Assembly (NCBI GenBank): GCA_964569245.1 | Contig: CAZMTK010000005.1 | Span: forward strand, 62,001-126,000 | DNA: 64,000 bases | Direction: 5' to 3' | From: JAAYTY01 sp964569245 | Lineage (GTDB): Bacteria; Fermentibacterota; Fermentibacteria; Fermentibacterales; Fermentibacteraceae | Part shown: positions 60,295-64,000 of the stretch, one piece after another | How the letters are laid out: each line of letters opens with the position of its first letter | Position numbering within the stretch: the stretch's first letter is position 1 | Notes under the pieces: generated by a model | Told to the model about the DNA's origin: nothing | The model's input: the letters and a program-made list of their open reading frames with translations, nothing else | The model's database searches: none | Made by a program: the position numbers and the translations under genes

Positions 60295-62704
60295 CCGCCT
60301 GCTGATTGCCGGACTCCTCGCCGCCTGCCTCCTCTACTGCCTGACCCCAGTATACAGCGAGAACCTCTTCTGGCATCTGCGCAACGGCGAGGACATCCTG
60401 GACACTGGAAGCATCCGTACCGAGGACCCCTTCACCTGGACGATGCACGGGCACCGCTGGATCCAGCAGGAATGGCTGGCCGAGGTGGCCTTCGCAGCAG
60501 CCTGGAGGCTCGGCGGGGCGGCGGGTCTCACCATTCTGAAGTCGGCGGTCGTGCTGGGAACGGCAGCCCTCGCCACCGCCGCGTCGAGGAGGAGGGGCGG
60601 AACTGCTCCGGGGATCGTTCTCACCTCGGTCCTGTGGCTCGCGGTCAGCCAGGCGAGGTGGTTCGAGAGGCCCCACATCTTCACGGACCTCTTCTTCTCC
60701 CTTTACCTGTTCCTGCTCGCGCTCGACCTCGGGACAGCGGCAAGGTGGGCGCTTTTCCTGCCGCTGCAGGTGCTCTGGGTCAACACCCATGCCGGTTTCG
60801 TGATGGGCGTCTTCCTCCTGGCGATCAGTCCGATCGGAGACGCTCTGGCGGGCCGCTGGAGGAAAGCGTTCCCGGGCGCCCTTCTGGCTGTGGCTGCTCT
60901 TGCCGCTTCGGGCATCCACCCCAACGGATTCGGGTCTCTGGAATACCTGCCGTCATTCCTTGCACAGCCGCTTTTCAGGGATACGATCCGGGAGTGGTGG
61001 AGTCCGTTCGATCCAAGGTACGGAACGGCTGGAACAGCCTCGGCACTGCTGGCCCTATCGCTGGCATCGGGGATCGTCCTCGCCCGAAGGCATGGCAGAA
61101 GGCCCTCGGTCGCGGATGCGGCCATGCTCGCCTCGCTCTTCGTGGCCAGCGTATTCGCCGCCAGGAACATAGAACTCCTGGCCATCGCGGCGATCGTTGT
61201 CGTCCCCGCCCATCTGCCGCCGGTGAAGAAGTCGCTGCCCGTCGCACTCCTGGGGCTCGCCGCGGCGATTCCCTTTTTCATGGGGCTCCCCAGGGAGTTC
61301 GGCCCTCCCAGGAAGCTGGGGACCGGAATGGCCTGGGAAATCTATCCGGTCGGGCTCGCCGGCTTCCTGGAGGAGCATTCCCTCTATGGCAGGGTCTTCA
61401 ACACCAACGAGATCTCGGGCTATCTGGAGTACCGGTTCGGAACCAGGCTGCCGCTGTACATGGATGGACGGTGCCTTCTCTATCCGCAGGACTTCTACGC
61501 CGAGTACCTGATGCTGGCGCAGATGCCCGACTCGTCTCTGGCGGCGCTGCAGCTCGCAACGATCGAGGACAGGGACATCGAACTCGCATTCTACGACTGG
61601 CCCAAGGCGTCGGGCTCGTCAGCCTTCCTCCTGGCCGCTCTGCCCGGCTGGGTTCCGGTCTACTGGGACCGCCTCACGGTGGCTTACGCGAGAATGGATC
61701 TGCTCGAGCGCCTGGGTCTCGAGGATCTGGCCTTCCAACTGGCAGATCCGCTCTCCCCGGCCGAGCTGCTCGAACAGCCTCCCTACTCGATCCCTGCAGG
61801 CAGAGGCCGGGAGATGCTGCGAGCCTGCAGCCTGGGGGTGTTCGAGCCTCCGAGGTGGATCGCCTGCTGCCTTCTGGCGAGGGAGGGCAGGGCTGAAGAA
61901 GCCCTGGCTCTTGCAGAAGCCTCGGGCGATCCTGAGTCCCGGAGAATGCTCTCTGCGGCCCTCTCTGGCGAGCCGGCCGGAAAAGACGCTCCTCCGCAGA
62001 TAGCCGCCATTGCCGTATGGATCATGGCCAGGCAGGGCAGGTTCGAGGAGGCCGAGGCCCAGGCCCTGTCCATGGGAGACAGCAGCCTGGCCGCAGCCGT
62101 CGCGATCGTCGGCCGGGGTACGCCGCAGGCATCGGGCGTGTCGTCCCGGCTTCCATGGATCCCCCCCGGCGTCCTCCAGGATGCCGAGGCGGGGCTGCTC
62201 GGAAGAGGGGATTCGATCGGCTTGACGGCCGTCTGCCTGCACGTCTCGGGGATGGAGGATCAGGCGGTCCTCGCGGCCAGAACCTGTGCCGACACGCCCG
62301 GCAGCAGGCCTTGGGCGCTCGCAGCATCGGCACTGGTACTAGCATTCGGGGGCTTCGTTGACGAGGCGGCTGCCCTGTCGGATTCGGCGCTGTCACAGGG
62401 CGTCACTCCCACGACCCTCTGGGCGAGGGGGCTTGTGGAGGAATGCGCCGGGAGGCCCGGCCAGGCCTGCGCCTTCCTGGAGAGGGCGCTGAGGATGTCC
62501 CCCGGGGTCGGCGGGATCTGGCTCGATCTGGCCTCCTGCCGGTGGAAGGCAGGCGACCTCAGGGGTTCGGCCTCGGCGTACATCGAGGCGTCAGGCACGG
62601 GAGTCCCTCTGCCGGCCTCCGCGAGGAGCCGCCTCGGATGGGCCTCCGTTCTGGGGCTTGCGGACCGGGCCGCGGTCGAGAGAGCCCTGGCCCCCTCTTC
62701 TTGA
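60278..62704 (+). CDS. Membrane protein with TPR-like tail, GT-C-like
   Basis: Protein of 808 residues starting at TTG 60278 with GGAGG 6 nt upstream. The first ~400 residues have about ten spans and the blocks YSENLFWHLRNGEDILDTGSI, EDPFTWTMHGHRWIQQEWLAE and WFERPHIFTDLFFSLYLFL. This topology, with acidic residues in the first loop, is like bacterial GT-C oligosaccharide/mannosyl-transferase-type proteins. A middle domain (NTNEISGYLEYRFGTRLPLYMDGR) resembles the soluble part of such proteins. The C-terminal ~270 residues are TPR-like. Activity is not proved. Confidence 0.65.
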   Translation: MNSTADRLLIAGLLAACLLYCLTPVYSENLFWHLRNGEDILDTGSIRTEDPFTWTMHGHRWIQQEWLAEVAFAAAWRLGGAAGLTILKSAVVLGTAALATAASRRRGGTAPGIVLTSVLWLAVSQARWFERPHIFTDLFFSLYLFLLALDLGTAARWALFLPLQVLWVNTHAGFVMGVFLLAISPIGDALAGRWRKAFPGALLAVAALAASGIHPNGFGSLEYLPSFLAQPLFRDTIREWWSPFDPRYGTAGTASALLALSLASGIVLARRHGRRPSVADAAMLASLFVASVFAARNIELLAIAAIVVVPAHLPPVKKSLPVALLGLAAAIPFFMGLPREFGPPRKLGTGMAWEIYPVGLAGFLEEHSLYGRVFNTNEISGYLEYRFGTRLPLYMDGRCLLYPQDFYAEYLMLAQMPDSSLAALQLATIEDRDIELAFYDWPKASGSSAFLLAALPGWVPVYWDRLTVAYARMDLLERLGLEDLAFQLADPLSPAELLEQPPYSIPAGRGREMLRACSLGVFEPPRWIACCLLAREGRAEEALALAEASGDPESRRMLSAALSGEPAGKDAPPQIAAIAVWIMARQGRFEEAEAQALSMGDSSLAAAVAIVGRGTPQASGVSSRLPWIPPGVLQDAEAGLLGRGDSIGLTAVCLHVSGMEDQAVLAARTCADTPGSRPWALAASALVLAFGGFVDEAAALSDSALSQGVTPTTLWARGLVEECAGRPGQACAFLERALRMSPGVGGIWLDLASCRWKAGDLRGSASAYIEASGTGVPLPASARSRLGWASVLGLADRAAVERALAPSS

Positions 62705-62730
62705 CAGATACCCCGGGGCCGAGCAGTATC
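62701..62730 (+). promoter_or_regulatory. Candidate promoter for the carboxyltransferase gene
   Basis: A perfect TTGACA (62701-62706) overlaps the upstream stop codon. A weak -10 (CAGTAT, 62724-62729) follows at 17 nt. The only support is the -35 match and spacing. Confidence 0.35.
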
Positions 62731-62794
62731 CTGCTTCCGACGAGTCTCCCGGTGCCGCGCGACAGACAGCGCAGGCGAACATGAAGGGGTCTTC

Positions 62795-64000
62795 ATGTCG
62801 ATAGTCAGCCGGATAAACGAATTCCTCGCCAGAGCCGCGCACCTGGTCCTGGGGGGCGGCAAGGAAGCTCTGGAGAGCCAGAGGAAGAAGGGCAAGCTCA
62901 CGGTCAGGGAGAGGCTGGACCTGCTGCTCGACCAGGGCTCCTTCATCGAGACCGATCTCTTCGTGGAGCACTCCGCGCAGGACTTCGGAATGAGCAGCAA
63001 GAAGCTCGCCGGCGACGGCGTGGTGACCGGCATAGGCAGGGTCGACAGGAGGCCGGTCGCCGTCTTCGCACAGGACTTCTCGGTGGCCGGAGGCTCGCTC
63101 GGCAGGGCTCACGCAGGCAAGATCACCAAGGTGATGGACTGCGCCAGGGACATGCTGATACCGCTCATCGGGATAAACGATTCGGGAGGCGCCCGCATCC
63201 AGGAGGGGGTCGACTCGCTCTGCGGATACGGAGAGATCTTCTACAGGAACACCCAGCTCAGCGGCGTCGTGCCCCAGCTCTCCGTGATCCTGGGCCCCTG
63301 CGCGGGAGGCGCGGTGTACTCGCCCGCACTCACGGACTTCGTGTTCGTGGTGGACAGGATATCGAACATGTTCATCACAGGTCCGCAGGTCATCAAGGCC
63401 GTGCTGGGGGAGGAGATCTCCCCGGAGGACCTGGGCGGAGCCATGACACATGCCTCGATAACGGGCAACGCCCACTTCTACGCCCGCTCCGAAGCGGAGG
63501 CCTTCGAGCAGGTGAGGAGCCTCCTCTCCTACCTTCCCCCCAGCTCCCAGGAGCTTCCTCCGGAGGCGCCCCCCAGGCCTCCCAGGAACCCGGTATCTCC
63601 GGACGTCATTCCCGACGACAGACGCAAGGCCTACTGCGTGAAGGAGGTCATAAGGGGCCTGGTTGACGGGTCGGTGTTCTTCGAGGTGCACGAGCACTAC
63701 GCCCGGAACATCGTTACCGGATTCGCCAGGCTCGGAGGGCGGAGCGTGGGCGTGATAGCGAACCAGCCGAGGGTGCTGGCCGGAGTGCTCGACGTGGATG
63801 CATCCGACAAGGCTGCCAGGTTCATCCGCTTCTGCGACGCCTTCAACGTCCCCCTCCTCACGCTGGTGGACACCCCGGGATACCTGCCGGGCGTCAACCA
63901 GGAGCACATGGGCGTCATCAGGCACGGAGCCAAGCTCCTCTACGCCTACAGCGAGGCCACGGTGCCGAAGATCACCGTCATCATGCGCAAGGCCTACGGC
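62795..64000 (+). CDS. Acyl-CoA carboxyltransferase subunit (PccB/MmdA-like), 3' end cut by window
   Basis: Biotin-dependent carboxyltransferase; 402 residues are visible out of about 510. The N-terminus reads QRKKGKLTVRERLDLLLDQGSF, then FAQDFSVAGGSLGRAHAGKI, LIGINDSGGARIQEGVDSL, GPCAGGAVYSPALTDF and TGPQVIKAVLGEEI. The second crotonase-like half includes VLAGVLDVDASDKAARFIRFCDAF and LVDTPGYLPG. These match propionyl-CoA carboxylase beta and methylmalonyl-CoA decarboxylase alpha, which cannot be separated without the neighbouring genes. ATG 62795 lies 91 nt after the previous stop. Confidence 0.95.
   Translation, partial: MSIVSRINEFLARAAHLVLGGGKEALESQRKKGKLTVRERLDLLLDQGSFIETDLFVEHSAQDFGMSSKKLAGDGVVTGIGRVDRRPVAVFAQDFSVAGGSLGRAHAGKITKVMDCARDMLIPLIGINDSGGARIQEGVDSLCGYGEIFYRNTQLSGVVPQLSVILGPCAGGAVYSPALTDFVFVVDRISNMFITGPQVIKAVLGEEISPEDLGGAMTHASITGNAHFYARSEAEAFEQVRSLLSYLPPSSQELPPEAPPRPPRNPVSPDVIPDDRRKAYCVKEVIRGLVDGSVFFEVHEHYARNIVTGFARLGGRSVGVIANQPRVLAGVLDVDASDKAARFIRFCDAFNVPLLTLVDTPGYLPGVNQEHMGVIRHGAKLLYAYSEATVPKITVIMRKAYG

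Noticed and set aside
1..64000. CRISPR arrays, transposases, integrases, rRNA
   Set aside because: No regularly spaced repeats of 25-40 nt, no transposase or integrase motifs and no rRNA-like stretch were found on either strand.

Overview
The window looks like a scaffold piece from a high-GC, Gram-negative, diderm bacterium of the FCB side of the tree. The evidence is a full set of Kdo synthesis genes and Lpt lipopolysaccharide-transport genes, many secreted proteins that end in a FlgD-like/T9SS-type C-terminal beta domain, a candidate sphingolipid set, sigma-54, and arginine codons dominated by AGG. A little-cultured FCB phylum such as Fermentibacterota would fit, but this is inference from gene style; no rRNA or full phylogenetic marker is present. 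A 100-N run at 52082-52181 shows it is an assembled scaffold.

Layout. 1-5051 (+): a KtrB/KtrA potassium-uptake pair, a membrane PAS protein, a secreted propeller-like protein and an unknown cytoplasmic protein. 5067-12676: mostly secreted or lipoprotein genes of unknown role, a methyltransferase and a cysteine-synthase-like enzyme. Two genes here are broken: a sorting-domain propeller protein with an in-frame UGA, and a frameshifted ICMT-like membrane methyltransferase. 13033-16241 (+): a large cyclase/NTPase/TPR regulator and an arrestin-fold Spo0M-like protein. 16336-20328 (-): a xylose-type cluster (isomerase-like, FGGY kinase, TIM-barrel lipoprotein). 20606-31824: nitroreductase, prolyl oligopeptidase, Ca2+/Na+ exchanger, an HExxH metallopeptidase behind an operator-containing promoter, two paralogous HEWGV secreted proteins and other secreted proteins. 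31997-32257 (-): an RRM RNA-binding protein with its own strong promoter and a long leader.

32557-38683 (-) is a tight operon: serine-palmitoyltransferase-like, a GNAT-type candidate ceramide synthase, a short AlaRS, a caspase-like secreted protein and an M42 aminopeptidase. A divergent SDR at 38761-39696 could complete a sphingolipid route. 39748-51839 (-) is a long envelope block: metallo-beta-lactamase nuclease, beta-barrel protein, kdsB, kdsA, kdsC, kdsD, an LpxL-like acyltransferase, lptC, lptA, lptB, rpoN, archaeal-type gatD and an adenosine-specific-kinase-family gene. Together these make Kdo, acylate lipid A and deliver LPS to the outer membrane.

52215-55725 (+) holds two tandem secreted MXAN_6640-like metalloproteases. 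55791-62704 (+) is a four-gene run: a phosphatase-fold lipoprotein, a membrane/TPR protein, a DUF2723-like membrane protein and a second membrane/TPR protein. The window ends inside a biotin-dependent acyl-CoA carboxyltransferase gene. I saw no rRNA, tRNA, CRISPR array, transposase or phage gene.
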